Below are positions 48,775-60,333 of a stretch of 64,000 nucleotides of DNA, in pieces. Within the stretch, counting starts at the first letter, position 1, and each line of letters opens with the position of its first letter. Both the position numbers and the translations under genes were made by a program. The notes below the pieces were generated by a model. That model did no database searches and was not told where the DNA came from. It saw nothing but the letters and a program-made list of their open reading frames with translations. The stretch is taken from positions 11,160,001-11,224,000 of the forward strand of contig CM055612.1 of the NCBI GenBank assembly GCA_029379385.1, given 5' to 3'. This DNA is from Quillaja saponaria (taxonomy: Eukaryota > Streptophyta > Magnoliopsida > Fabales > Quillajaceae).

Positions 48775-50757
48775 AGTAAGTCCTCCCTCTCTCTCAATTC
48801 ATCAATGAACTGTCTTTTCCTTTTGGGTCTTGAATGCTTTTACAGTTGCTTCTAGTTAATTTAAAAAGATGGTTTTCTATGCTATGCAGTGAGTACTGAA
48901 GTGGTATTGGTGGATGAAATCCCATTTCCTCAGCAGATTACAATCACCAAGCCGCTATCTTTTCTGGGCCATGGTAAGCCATATACTTGTCTGCTAAACT
49001 ATGGTGTATATCTATGTCACTGCTGATCTCCACCCACCCTACTTCAACTTTTACAGCTATAATGTTATTTGTTTAGTTGCTAGAAATTGATCACCCATAT
49101 AGAATTATCAATTATTTTGTGAATATATAGTTTTCATTTTTACTGAATTTCAGCTTTGGTATCATAAGCTAGCCCCAAATTGATGTTGTTGCTTCCTTGT
49201 TGATCATTTTCTTGTTTGACCACAGTCTATGCATGCTACCCAATTTGAGACATTAAAGCACTTTAAGGCTTAATGGAGTTGAGTTGTAGTTGAGTGCCCA
49301 ATTTATTGCCTTCCTAAATTTAAACTTGTATTTGCATTTTAATTATTGAGACATCAAAGCACTTTTCTTTCGTACTGAAAAAATATTAATACACGGATTC
49401 ATATTTTAATAACTTTGAAAACAAGGTGCATTTCTTACACGAAAAGGGAGAATAGGAGGAAAATAGCATGGTTGAGAAATGATATCATAGCATATTGGGT
49501 ACAGTTATTTGTTGCTTAACTAGTATTAATCATAGTTATCAGATCTTATAGAATTCTGTCACATTCTCTTGGAACCTTTGACATCCACGGATTGTCGAGC
49601 TTTGCTTGTCCTGCATTTTACTCCTTGTGAAGTCATTATGTACAATTTATGTGAGTGCTGATATGAAATGAGAACATGCTACTCCTGTTTAGTAGCCTGA
49701 TCAGGCCTGATTGCTCTCCAATGAACCAAACAAATCATATTCAAATGGTATGACAGTCAGAAAAATTTAATGCATCAATTGAACTCGTGTATCACAAAAT
49801 GAATAAATAGATAATAAAACCATAGCTAAGGTTTTAGGAAAAAGAGGATCTTTTTTACTCTATTTAATTTGTAAAATTTAGTCCTGAAGACTGAAACTAC
49901 AATTTAATTTCCTTATTAAAATAGGATTCACGGAACTTGAGATACACTTTCTTCAAATTAAGTTCACCTGCAATTGGAGTTTATTTGGAGCCTGATGTTG
50001 TGGGGCACTTAAAGCACTGGAAGGGTAAAACTGGAAAGGAGCTTGCCGAAGACAATGACTTCTTTGAGGCCCTAATTGCTGGTAAGGTTATCTAAGTTAT
50101 GCAAATTGAAGAGTATAAAATTTAATCACCTGGGCTTAGCTCAGGTGGTAAGGGTTAGTGGGGTTTGGGTAGAGATTCTAGGTTGATTCTTTTTGAAGGG
50201 TATAATTTGCAAAAATTAGTATTTATTCTTATAACAAAATTTTCTATTATATATGTGCAGCCCCTGTTGAAAAGTTCCTTAGAGTTGTAGTGATTAAGGA
50301 AATCAAAGGCTCACAGTATGTTGTGCAACTGGAAAGTGCTGTGAGGGACCGATTGGCAGCTGATGACAAATATGAGGATGAAGAGGAAGCTGCATTGGAG
50401 AAGATTGTTGAATTCTTTCAGTCTAAATACTTAAAGAAAAATTCCATAATCACATTTCATTTCCCTTCTACTTCTGCAACTGCTGAGGTAAAATATTGAT
50501 TAATTGATATTTGACAACACCTTCAGTTTAAAAAAAGCTTATCAAATACTAAAAGGTTTCTTTGTTTGTGCTTGCGTGAATATTTGTACGCATAGATTGT
50601 CTTCTCGACTGAAGGGAAGGGAGATGCAAAAATCAAAGTAGAGAATGCTAATGTGGTGGAGATGATCAAGAAATGGTATCTGGGTGGGACAAGGGGTGTG
50701 TCTCAGACGACCATATCATCCTTGGCTAACACTCTTTCTGCTGAGTTATCTAAATGA
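48775..50757 (+). CDS. CHIL: Chalcone isomerase-like protein (CHIL, type IV), frameshift in exon 3
   Basis: Coding exons: 48775 (A only), 48890-48973, 49925-50081, 50261-50487 and 50596-50757; all introns are GT-AG. The start codon is split. A perfect donor (A|GTAAGT) and the acceptor TATGCAG|TGAGTACTG join to give ATG, and no in-frame ATG exists in exon 2. Conserved blocks are [75 protein letters not shown] and [20 protein letters not shown], ending TLSAELSK, about 209 residues as usual for type IV. CHIL is non-catalytic. It binds chalcone synthase and improves naringenin chalcone output in the cytosol. One extra base (T at about 49969, after KFT) shifts the frame and gives a TGA within about nine codons. 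Downstream the original frame is perfect. This is a recent null allele, pseudogene or sequence error. Confidence 0.9.
50128..50195 (+). repeat. tRNA-derived SINE head in CHIL intron
   Basis: GGGCTTAGCTCAGGTGGTAAG resembles a Pol III A box (TRGCTCAGYGG). About 35 bases later GGTTGATTCT resembles a B box (GGTTCRANTCC). The spacing suits a tRNA-derived SINE. No full cloverleaf or poly-A tail was seen, so it is a fragment or an old copy. It lies in the intron between 50082 and 50260. Confidence 0.4.
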
Positions 50758-52727
50758 AATTGTATTTTGTAAGTTTGGGACCTCTGTTGTTGTGTTTCCA
50801 ATGCCAAGCGCATAGTAACTTTCTCCATTATATTGCCTCTGCTTGTTATGCTTAAATAATGGTAATCATGATATGCAATCTTCTTGAGTTTCGGCCTCCA
50901 AATATGCTGGTCTGTGTTTAGACCTGTTTGTATGTATATAAACTTGTTCCTATTTTGGTTAAGCATAGAATTTCCATCGCCTCAACTTAATTTGAAGAAG
51001 ATAGAACGATGGATAGTCTTTTGGATTTTGGAGAAATAGGTTATGAGGCAAACTCTGATGAACGATAAATTAAGTTGTCTTAAACAGTTGAGTTAATAAC
51101 TCGTGGCTACTATCTTATTGAACTTGAGAATGGTCATGTGAATTCAAGTTGCAACTTTCAACACAAAGCTCTCATTTTCTTTCATTAGGCTCCCCATGAA
51201 GATCTTTTCCCATTCTCTGTTAATCTACGTTCTTATCTTCCCCTTTTGCAAACAGGCAAACAAGCTGTACAGAGGCAAATTGAAATCTTTATGGCCAAGT
51301 CCACCTATTTGGATGCAAATTGTGTACTAATTTGGTACGTCTGTCCTTGTATGGTGTACTGTTTCACAACTGAAGCCAAGGAAAAAAGAAATAAAAAAGT
51401 AAATCTTTGCCTCAATCCTTGGAATCAAAGGAAAATCTGAGAGATAGATACCCATCAATCAGACAGGAAGGGAAGAGAGTGGTCCAATCAAATGATCCCT
51501 TGATAAAATGTTCTCAAGACACTAGAAGTATCCACCTCACTTAGCCAAAACCCACAGATAGTGCTTGAATGAATTTTTCCAACCGTGGACCTATAAAGCC
51601 CACAAAAATCTGTGTTTAGAGGAGAAGAAGAAAGAAAAGAGGTTTTAAAATTCCATTCTTTTGAGCACAACAATGATGATTCTTTGCAATCAACATGATT
51701 CTACCCCAATTGCCCATCAAATCAAATAGGTAAGGAAAAAGAGTGGAGGAATAATTTATTCTTCTTTGGCTAATGAAAACCAGGAGAAGTTGTTCAGTTT
51801 CTATCAGCTTTCCGTGTTTTTGTTTTCTCAGTTTACCATAAGGGGTAAAAACTAAAAAAGACTGGTGAATTTTCAAATGGAAGCTTGAATAGTTGCTATT
51901 TGTAAAAGTAATTTCTGCTGCCAGTACCAATAAGGGATTGGACTATGGAGCTGGAGCTAGATTGTATACATGTCCCTCTTCATTGATTTTCCAGACTTCT
52001 TGATTGCCATATTTGTTGTTGTCCTCTGCTCAGTTAGACATCAAGCTTCATTGATGCAGAAAACTAACCCAAAAGGGTGTCGCACAGAAGCTTAAAGAAA
52101 CCAAATCAAAATAGTAAAGTAGAGACTACCCTTTATGCCTTACAAATCTACTTTAAAATGGATAAAGGAATCCCAAACTTTGATATGACTTTGAGTTTGT
52201 GAATGCCAATCAGAGCCAAGGTTTGTAAGTTTACAAAGTTCTATGCCTAGAACCACTTCGAATAATAATTGACCAGAGAGAGGCACGTGCCTTACACATT
52301 AACAAGATACCAGTTCAATAGTGCTTTCTAAATTAGAACTAAGATTATTTTACTAATTACGACCCACTTTGAAAGGAGAATTGTGTCAGCCTTGTCATGT
52401 ACTGCAAACATATGATGTTTCATAGGTGATTAGATTGAAATAATCCTATCAAATATTATGAATATGATTCTTTGACAGAAGCATGCATTTTTTTGTCTAA
52501 TATAAATTCCATTCATCAAGTGATGCACAATTTTCGATTTCAATAATTATTAAGATCTCAAACATTTCAAACACCATTTTCTCTGTCCCATAAAACATAG
52601 AATTACCTCAGAAACCTTCATTTAGGAACTGAAATTGCAATCAAGATATCTCCTCTGCATACAATCTGCATACAACTAAAGCTAATAACAAAGCCTACCC
52701 TATTTCTTCATTTCTTGCAATCCTTCA
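50758..52727. other. Intergenic sequence between CHIL and the ATL gene
   Basis: CHIL's 3' untranslated region should occupy the first few hundred bases, and the reverse-strand ATL gene's 3' end lies at the right. The frames at 51246-51440 and 51488-51930 have no recognised relatives. No repeats stand out. Confidence 0.4.
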
Positions 52728-53330
52728 TTAGCTCACCTCATCCATGGCTATATGCACATCATCATGTCCTCCAGAGGCATTTTCGACATTATGCCTGGTC
52801 CCAGATGCATAAGCAACTGTTGCCTCAGAACCCGTCGGCAGTTCCAGCAATGACTGTCTACAAGTAGGGCAAGATGAATGTGACAACAACCATGTATCTA
52901 TGCAGCTCACATGGAATCCATGGTTACATTTTGGTAGCAGTCTAACTTTCTCACCATCAATAAATTCTCCAAGGCAAATTGGACAGTCTGTAGCTGGAAT
53001 ATTAGTACCAGAACCATATACTGCAATAGGAATCTGACGCAATGCGCTCTTCTTCAGTCCTGTTGCGGCTAAACGTGCAGCAGTCTCATCTGGTGTCTCA
53101 AAAGCAAATCTACGGCTGCATCTTAAAGCACAGCGCACAATTGAATTAAGTCCCAGAGCACATATCAATGCACAAAGCAAAGCTGCTAAGATGATCACCA
53201 TGTTGGTGTCAAAATTAGCCTCACTTGCATATGACCCTCTTGTCCTATTTCCATTACCTGGTGGTGGTGAGGTTGATTCTGTATCAAGGAGTAGCCGGTG
53301 CGGACGGTGATGAAGAAGAAGAACCCCCAT
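52728..53330 (-). CDS. ATL-type RING-H2 E3 ubiquitin ligase
   Basis: An intronless gene. From the chosen start the protein has 200 residues and opens [16 protein letters not shown]. An upstream in-frame ATG at 53372 would add 14 residues, but family members usually begin just before the HHRP motif. A transmembrane segment ([18 protein letters not shown]) is followed by a basic stretch, then [15 protein letters not shown] in the place of the GLD motif. The RING-H2 domain CPICLGEF...[23 protein letters not shown] has all eight ligands with spacing C-x2-C-x15-C-x-H-x2-H-x2-C-x10-C-x2-C. It is close to the ATL72-ATL76/ATL8 group. Such proteins transfer ubiquitin at cell membranes, often in stress or sugar-starvation responses. 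The target is unknown. It appears intact. Confidence 0.93.
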   Translation of the reverse strand: MGVLLLHHRPHRLLLDTESTSPPPGNGNRTRGSYASEANFDTNMVIILAALLCALICALGLNSIVRCALRCSRRFAFETPDETAARLAATGLKKSALRQIPIAVYGSGTNIPATDCPICLGEFIDGEKVRLLPKCNHGFHVSCIDTWLLSHSSCPTCRQSLLELPTGSEATVAYASGTRHNVENASGGHDDVHIAMDEVS

Positions 53331-53372
53331 TGCTTTAGTTATGATTATAACTCCACAAGCACAAAAACCCAA

Positions 53373-56300
53373 CAGCAGAATCTAAAATTCTTGAACCCTT
53401 TTGATAATACTTACAACTTCAAACTATTTAAGCATAAAGGCTAGGAATTTTAATGTTCCATGATTTTTCAGCAGAAAATCGAACAACAAAGGAAATTGAG
53501 AGAAGGGGATTCATCTCAGGCAAGATGTTGTTGAACCTTCTACCTTGTTTGCTTTACCTTCCCTTCTTGCTTATTGGCAATTCCTCAAATAGAGAGCAGG
53601 CACAGAATGACTTTTATAGGTTACACTTATGCGAAGCTTTGTTCGTAGAAAAAAGTGTACGGGAACATGTATGGAGGGGTCTGCAATCTCCTTTTTCTTA
53701 TGGTTCTTACTTGATCTGATATCAATTCTAAAGGAAGAGATGGTCCCTTTTAGTTACGGTAATGTCTGTGAGGATCCCAACTAGATAGACTATGAAAAAA
53801 GAGCATCTTGGTGTTCACCAAGATAAGGGAAGGGGTGGTGAATAGTATTTTAAGACTTTGAAGGATGATAGCCACCTAAATATCCAAGCCCAGAAAGCAA
53901 CAACCCCTGCTTTCAGTCACTATAATGGTCCAGTCTAAACCAAAATTCCTTCCTACTCATGCCAACACCTGTTATACAAACAAAGACTATGAAGACAGAG
54001 AACATAATTGATTAGCCTTACCCGATGTTTGGATTTCTTTTCTTCCTATATGCAGAACCTAAAATTGAAGGGCTAATTTTGGTGATACAAAGAAAAGAAA
54101 GAGATGGGTTTTATTATATCTGCAGAATTATGGGAGTGGTTGTATGTATTTCAAGTGCTTTGTAATATTTGGGTGTAACAGTGACACTTGGATGCAGATA
54201 TTAAGATTCGAATTATTAATTGAAAGAAAAGATAGTGTGTTAGGTGTCTTTTCGGTTTATTGCTGTTGTGATAAATGACATTCACAAGGTTAAACTTTAG
54301 AATCCAGCTGAGATAAAAGGTAGATGAGTGTTTCGATTAGGGTACCTGATCCCACATAATCACAATTAGGTTATTTAAAAAAAATGCTTATTCTCAGCAC
54401 CTAACCCTTTCTACAATCCTCCACTGAACCTTCGAATTCAAGTTTAAGCAAACATATTGTTCTCTCAATTTGATAACAACCATTAATTTCTAGGCAGAAA
54501 TATTAAGGTACTGCCAATATCCATGTGCTTGTACAGCTTTGTATGGTGACACATCATGCTAGACTTCCGGCCACCACCTATTTTGTCCACCCAATGCCGG
54601 CTCTACCGCCATCAACTGTCAACCATGTCGTCTCTGCCCACATCATGGCCTACCTCCATAGCATGGAAATCACTTGAGATGAACATGTTACCACTAAATT
54701 TTTATTAGTCATCACAAGTTGTTTTTTAATTGATTAATCAAGTAATTTTTATCTTCTTCCCTCTTTTAAAATTTTCATGTGTTTTCTAATTAATATATCT
54801 TATCATTCTTCAACAAAATATTTGTACTTTTATTTAAAAATTTTTTTTTCTTCATTAACAAGATTTTCTAAAACTGCCAATGATTGGAGATAAAAACTAC
54901 AATCAAAGAACACCAGCACTATAGATTACTATCAACGTCAAAAAGATGACGATCACCATCATCACGAATGGTCAAAGACAACGATCACCTACAAATTGTT
55001 AGAGACGAGATCACCTATGAAGTGTGTGGAGGCAATTATTTCTTGCCTAAAAATAGTTGGTCCCTAATTAACCTCATTGTTTTGTTTAGTCTATAAGAAA
55101 TTTATTGGATCTACGAAATACACAACAAAAGATGCTTTTATCCCTTTCTATAAAGTCTTCATTTTTAAGGAATGGAAGAGACAAGAATTGCCTATAGTGT
55201 TTGGGGTAATCATATAAAACTTCACTAATTGCTTGAAGTGACCCCACTTTAATTAGCATGTTTTTAAACCAAAAACTCGAAAGTTTGGAGCCACTAAGAA
55301 GACAGACAAACTACTTCATAGGCTTGCAATTTTACTTGTAGTTAGCACAAGAAGATACTTCTATATATGTATGCATGGGACTGTTTCAACTGTTACTGTT
55401 CTAAGCAAGGTCCTGAAGAACTTGCTTTTAATTTGAAAACAATCATCTCTTTGTTTGATACTAAAAGGGTTGAAAAACAGAAAAGAAAGTTATTGTACTA
55501 ATTATTCTTCAATTGACACCTGCATAGGATTTGAGGGGGTTATTCTCTAAGCTACCTGATTTATTTTACTAGCTTGCTCAACTGTCTCTGTCCTCTTTAA
55601 GATTAGACTTGTTGGAAAAGAGACCAAGAAGACTTCTAGAATAAAAATCTTGAAAATTACCAATTGTTTTGTTTTTTGCTTGAAAAACATGGTTTGTGAA
55701 ATAATTAAGAATATCATTGTTCTTTGATTGAATTGGTATATCATGGGTATCAAAGTCTTTTCTGTTTTTGTGTTTTCAGTAAGATAATGATATATTTAAC
55801 CTGTTAAAGAATGATACCTTTCATAGTGTAGCTTGCTCTGTATGGCGTGTTAAGAAATGACTGGCACATGGGACGGGAGTGATTTGGTCCACATATGTCT
55901 TCTCTGATTTTACATTTTGTAGCCAAAAGGGTCCTTCCACATGTCTGCCTGGATTTACCAACTCCATACAAGTTCCATCAAACCCTTGTTAATGTTCTCA
56001 CCTAACTCTGCTTCCTTCCCATTAACTCAACATCTTTATTAGGTGGAGCAAGTGAGTGTGAGAATGAATCTAGTGATTAATTAAAACTCAGACTTTTCGT
56101 TAAAGCACCTTTAAATATTTTACAAATAAAAAATTATAATATTGATTATAATAATTAATTATAATTTCGGTTAAATTTAATATATAAGTTATCATTTAAA
56201 AAAAATTAATTTTTATAAATTATATTTATTATATTTTAATAAGCTTCTTAGTCTTACGTATAAAAGTTAAAAAATCCATTCAAAAATATCTGAAGTAAAA

Positions 56301-57490
56301 TTTATACCATTTACACAGCAAGATTTCCAAGTACAATGAGTTCTCTTTATCTTCCCATAAAAAAAGAGAACTACATTTGTTTGAACCCACATGACCGTGA
56401 CTGTGGCTGTAGGTGTGACACAAGATGACTGTGTAGACAAATCAAATGTATACACTAGGCTGAGATATCCAATTTGTGTAACATCAAAGCCCCACTATTT
56501 CCCATCACATTAAGTATCCTTTCTCTTTTTCTTTTGCTTTTGATTATATCTGAATTAGGCTTGCATAGTTGCATTCTCTTATTGACATCCCAATTGGGCT
56601 AAACTTAGAAAAAAGAAAAAGAAAATGACATATTGGCTCTTTTCTTCCTCTCTAAGCAGCCCAGACTTTTACTGTATATTTCTTCCTTCTTTTTTATTTT
56701 TATTTTTTCATCATAGAAAGAATACTCAAGGACAGTTCATCTACAATCTTTCTTGGATAGTTTGATAAATTCTGAAGGATGGCATGAATGGAGGGCTGAT
56801 TTTTGCTTTTGACCACATTGTATTATTCAGAGTATGCCAACACTGGGACCTGGATCTAACAATGCCAACAGAGTTACCTGGGCTGGTTACCATCTCATCA
56901 ATGCTGCCGATGCAGCTAATTTTACTGTCTCTAATTTCTTGCAAGGAGATGACTGGCTGACTCAAACATGTAGTTCCATACGATAGTGGACTATTACCAT
57001 GAAAATGAAAAACAAGTAAAATGATAAGGATTCCTTTTCATTGTCTTGAGGAATAATAAGCTGATCAATTTAACTAGCTAGCCCAGTGTACTCCTTTGTA
57101 TAGAGATTTAGTGTGAAGCTTATATTGATCTATATTTACTTTTGGCATAAATACAATAATATACATAAGGTAATTGAATAATTATTAGTGGCTTCAAAAA
57201 TGTCATTTTTAGTGGCTTACCATCGTTACAAATCATAATTTTTGAATATCTCAAACACATATTGAAATTGAGGCGAGTTCTGTGGTCTTCAGGCCTTTTT
57301 AAGTGTATATTTGCATTTGTTCAAAAATTGTGGCTTGTGAACATGGTTAAAAATATTTATGTGTAATTTACAAAAAATTAATATTCATTAATTATGTTAT
57401 AAAATTAAATTATTTTTTAGTCAGTTTTAATTCTAATAAATAATTTACTCAAAAAATTAGTTTTAAATAATTTAGCAAAACAAAAATATT
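53373..57490. other. Intergenic sequence
   Basis: No gene is supported. The frame at 53453-53719 (+) begins with a signal-like hydrophobic stretch but overlaps the ATL promoter and has no recognised relatives. A short less-AT-rich patch near 54560-54670 has no clear frame. The rest is unique-looking AT-rich sequence. Confidence 0.4.
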
Positions 57491-57493
57491 CCA

Positions 57494-57817
57494 TTAAAGA
57501 AAATAAAATTCAATTACAAAATAGAAGACATAAAGAGAAGCATATATTTGAAAATACAAAAAAAAAAAAAAAAAAAGCATGAAAAATACAATTTTTAAAT
57601 TCAATCTTTGGTTTTCTATTTCAATTTTGTAGTCAAGCCAATTGACTTGAGTAATTTGATAATTTATTTCACTAAAATTTCCTCTATTTATTGGCACATC
57701 CATTATCTTTGCGGCTTCAGTATACCTTTGATCGTGAATATTGAAACTAGGCAACTCTCGTGACTTGCTTAACACCTCTTGTGTGGTGGGGAACTTTGTC
57801 TTTAGAAAAGTTAACAC
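57494..57817 (-). CDS. Unrecognised small open frame
   Basis: 107 codons from ATG. The first ~70 residues have a balanced composition (for example ELPSFNIHDQRYTEAAKIMD and RGNFSEINYQITQVNWLDYK) that looks protein-like. The last ~35 are Phe/Tyr-rich, caused by a T-rich tract. I recognise no family. It may be a decayed exon or transposon remnant whose coding part ends near 57600. There is no evidence that it is expressed. Confidence 0.2.
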   Translation of the reverse strand: MLTFLKTKFPTTQEVLSKSRELPSFNIHDQRYTEAAKIMDVPINRGNFSEINYQITQVNWLDYKIEIENQRLNLKIVFFMLFFFFFLYFQIYASLYVFYFVIEFYFL

Positions 57818-58886
57818 TTGAGAATGATGAGAGACAAGATCGTATCATTTCTGTTAAGTCAAATTCACTAGTAGATTTATATTGTTATTAATGGTTGTGA
57901 TTTCTTTTCTTGAATTTTCCCTTCCTCCCTATTGGAACAGAAGAGCTAGCTACAGACAGTGTAAGTGAATGAGATTATATATCAAGTGTTGGAAACTGTT
58001 CAGCACCCAAGTATTGTGCTTGAATAATTCAGGTGCTTGTTAGGTGCTTCTAAACCTTCATCTGCAAGCAGAGTAAGTGTGTAGACAACTTCAAAATCAT
58101 GATCATTAGTTCATTACCACCCCTTGGCAAAATTCTAGAATATAAAGTATATGCTTGAGCTCCTAAACTATATGTACTACTAAAAAGAAATTTCAACTCA
58201 TTAACTAACTTAAAACTCTTATTCTTGAACTTCATTATGTTTTTTTCATGAGCATGCATTCACAATTAACTTAGGTACTGCTAATTTAATTTTTTCAACA
58301 CAAATTTGAAAGAAATTTATTGAACTTTAGTTGTTGATCCTACCACTTGTCCCTACCAGTTTACAACTTCTACTTAGGATCCTATCTCACTTTGGTCTAC
58401 TTGCCCAATTTTCAGTACAGGTTTCAATATTTTCTCAATCTATCCCACTTGTTTTTGAATTGATTATACTCTAATATATAACCAGTGATCTTAGTGTATT
58501 GAACGATATTTGCCTAGCCAGAAGCTTTGAATATAGAAGGCTTGCCCCTTTTCTTTTCTTTCCTCAATACAACAGTCAACTGAAAATCTTGACATCTCAT
58601 GGTCTTCATATCATTTTACCAATTTTTTTTTTTTCTTGACAAAAATGAAAACTAAAAAATTTAGATAATAAAAATTTGAAGAATATGAGTATTGAGAATG
58701 GTGTGAAAAATTGTAATTGATATGGTGATATTTATAGGGTTAGAAATAAAAAGAAAGAAAGTGTAATGGTCAAAATTTTGACTGTTGGAGGGACAAAAGG
58801 GCAAAAAAGAAAAAATATGTGTAACAGTCAAATATTTGATACGACAATGTGCCCATTTTTTAAAAAGCTAAATGGCAGAAAGAGAG

Positions 58887-58918
<32 letters not shown>

Positions 58919-58985
58919 AAATCTTATTGTTGGAGAGATGAGGAGAGGATTTGTCAAAAAGTTGAAAGACAAAATGGGGATAAAA
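57818..58985. other. Intergenic sequence with poly-A tract
   Basis: No gene is supported. A ~30-base A run lies at 58887-58917, preceded by GAGAGAAA. Confidence 0.4.
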
Positions 58986-59128
58986 GCAAATGGGACTTGT
59001 GATCGAGGAATGCCCCTGGGCCCTGACAGTTTCTCAAACGCACGAGCCACTGGATGAGACTGGCCTAATGTGCTATGACCGCGTCTTAGACGCCGAGGAA
59101 GCTCACCCAAACGGAGCCTAATTGATAA
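58986..59128. other. GC-rich island of unknown nature
   Basis: This is far richer in G+C than its surroundings (for example GAATGCCCCTGGGCCCTGAC and CCGCGTCTTAGACGCCGAGG, the latter with a GCGTCTTAGACGC palindrome at about 59080-59092). Its right end in reverse complement, TTAGGCTCCGTTTGGGTGAG, resembles the ends of dispersed plant repeats. I see no rRNA or tRNA match. Confidence 0.3.
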
Positions 59129-59466
59129 CAAAAGGCAAACCCCACTTCCATTATTAAAAAATGTTCATATTCTAAATTTGATAATACAAAATGAACTTCA
59201 ATTATTTGACTAGTAGCTATAGTTTGGGTGATCATTAGATTTTAAAGAAATATCTGAACGACATCTTTAATAATTTCTAAAGTTTATCTTCATAAATGAA
59301 TATTGAAAAATGTATTACATTTATACAAATGTCCGTCACTCACATAATATAACAAATTAAAAACATCTATCAAAATTTGGATTTAGATTTTCTAGAATTG
59401 CTTAGGAATTCTGCCAAGTAAAATTCTATTAATTGTTGTTAACAACTACTTTTTTAAACAAACTTT

Positions 59467-59735
59467 AATAAAATTAAGAGTAGAATTAGAATTAAGATTA
59501 AAATTAGGGTTAGAATTAGAGTTAGGATTAGAATTAGGATTGGAGTTAGGATTAGGATTAGAATTAGGGTTAGGATTCGGATTGAGGTTAGGGTTAGGAT
59601 TGAATTTAGGGTTAGGATTGGGTTTAGGCTTACGCTTAGATTTAAACTTAGATTTAGGCTTAGGCTTAGATTTAAGTTTAGAATTAGAGTTAGGCTTAGG
59701 TTTGGTATTAGGGTTAAGATTTGTAATAGAAATAG
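59467..59735 (+). repeat. Degenerate TTAGGR hexamer array
   Basis: About 44 tandem hexamers of the form TTAGGG/TTAGGA/TTAGAA/TTAGAT. The array yields an artificial Leu-Gly-rich open frame (59540-59749). The period is 6, unlike the canonical 7-base plant telomere repeat TTTAGGG. Confidence 0.85.
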
Positions 59736-60190
59736 GATATATTTTATAATATAATATTTATTTTATTAATAAATGAAAAAAAAATTAGAATTAAATATTT
59801 GGAGGGTTGAGAATTAAAAAAAATAGTGTGAATGGTTAAGATTAAAAAATTTATGTTTAATAAATTTTAAAAAAAATTTTAGAGAAACTAGATCTTCAAA
59901 ATTCAAAAAATAAGAAAATAAGAAAATACAACTCTTGAAGAAACGCAAACTCAAAATCTAGTAAAAAATTAATTACATTTAGAGTGGAAGTAACTCAACA
60001 AACGAAATTTATCACAAAGATAAACATATCTAGTAATTTTATAAAAATAAATAAAACACAAAAAATTTAGGAATAGACAAAACTAACTCCCCGAACAATT
60101 GTCTTATTGACAACTGCACCTTTCTTTTCATTTCTCAATGTATTTTCTATTTTTTCGTTTTCAGACTAAAAAAAGATTTATAGTTTGAAA

Positions 60191-60200
60191 ACGACGTCGT
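60191..60200. promoter_or_regulatory. ACGACGTCGT palindrome upstream of the bZIP gene
   Basis: A perfect 10-bp palindrome with a GACGTC (C-box) core, 134 bp before the bZIP start codon. A half copy, AACGTCGTT, follows at 60217. ACGT-core elements are typical bZIP targets. Use as an autoregulatory site is only a suggestion. Confidence 0.35.
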
Positions 60201-60333
60201 CTACACTCTGTTAGCAAACGTCGTTCCCGATCAAAGTCTCAAGCAGCCTTGAACGTGACAATGAGCGAGAAGAAGGGAATGCTCCATTCACGACTGCGAC
60301 GAGAAAAGCTGAGAGAAAAAGAGTGTCCTGGAA

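Noticed and set aside
52728..53372. Longer ATL start at 53372
   Set aside because: The extra 14 residues are not typical of the family, which begins just before HHRP; kept only as an alternative.
59467..59735. True telomere or telomere-fusion site
   Set aside because: The unit is six bases and variable, not the plant TTTAGGG heptamer.
59540..59749. Leu/Gly-rich open frame
   Set aside because: It is the translation of the TTAGGR hexamer array.
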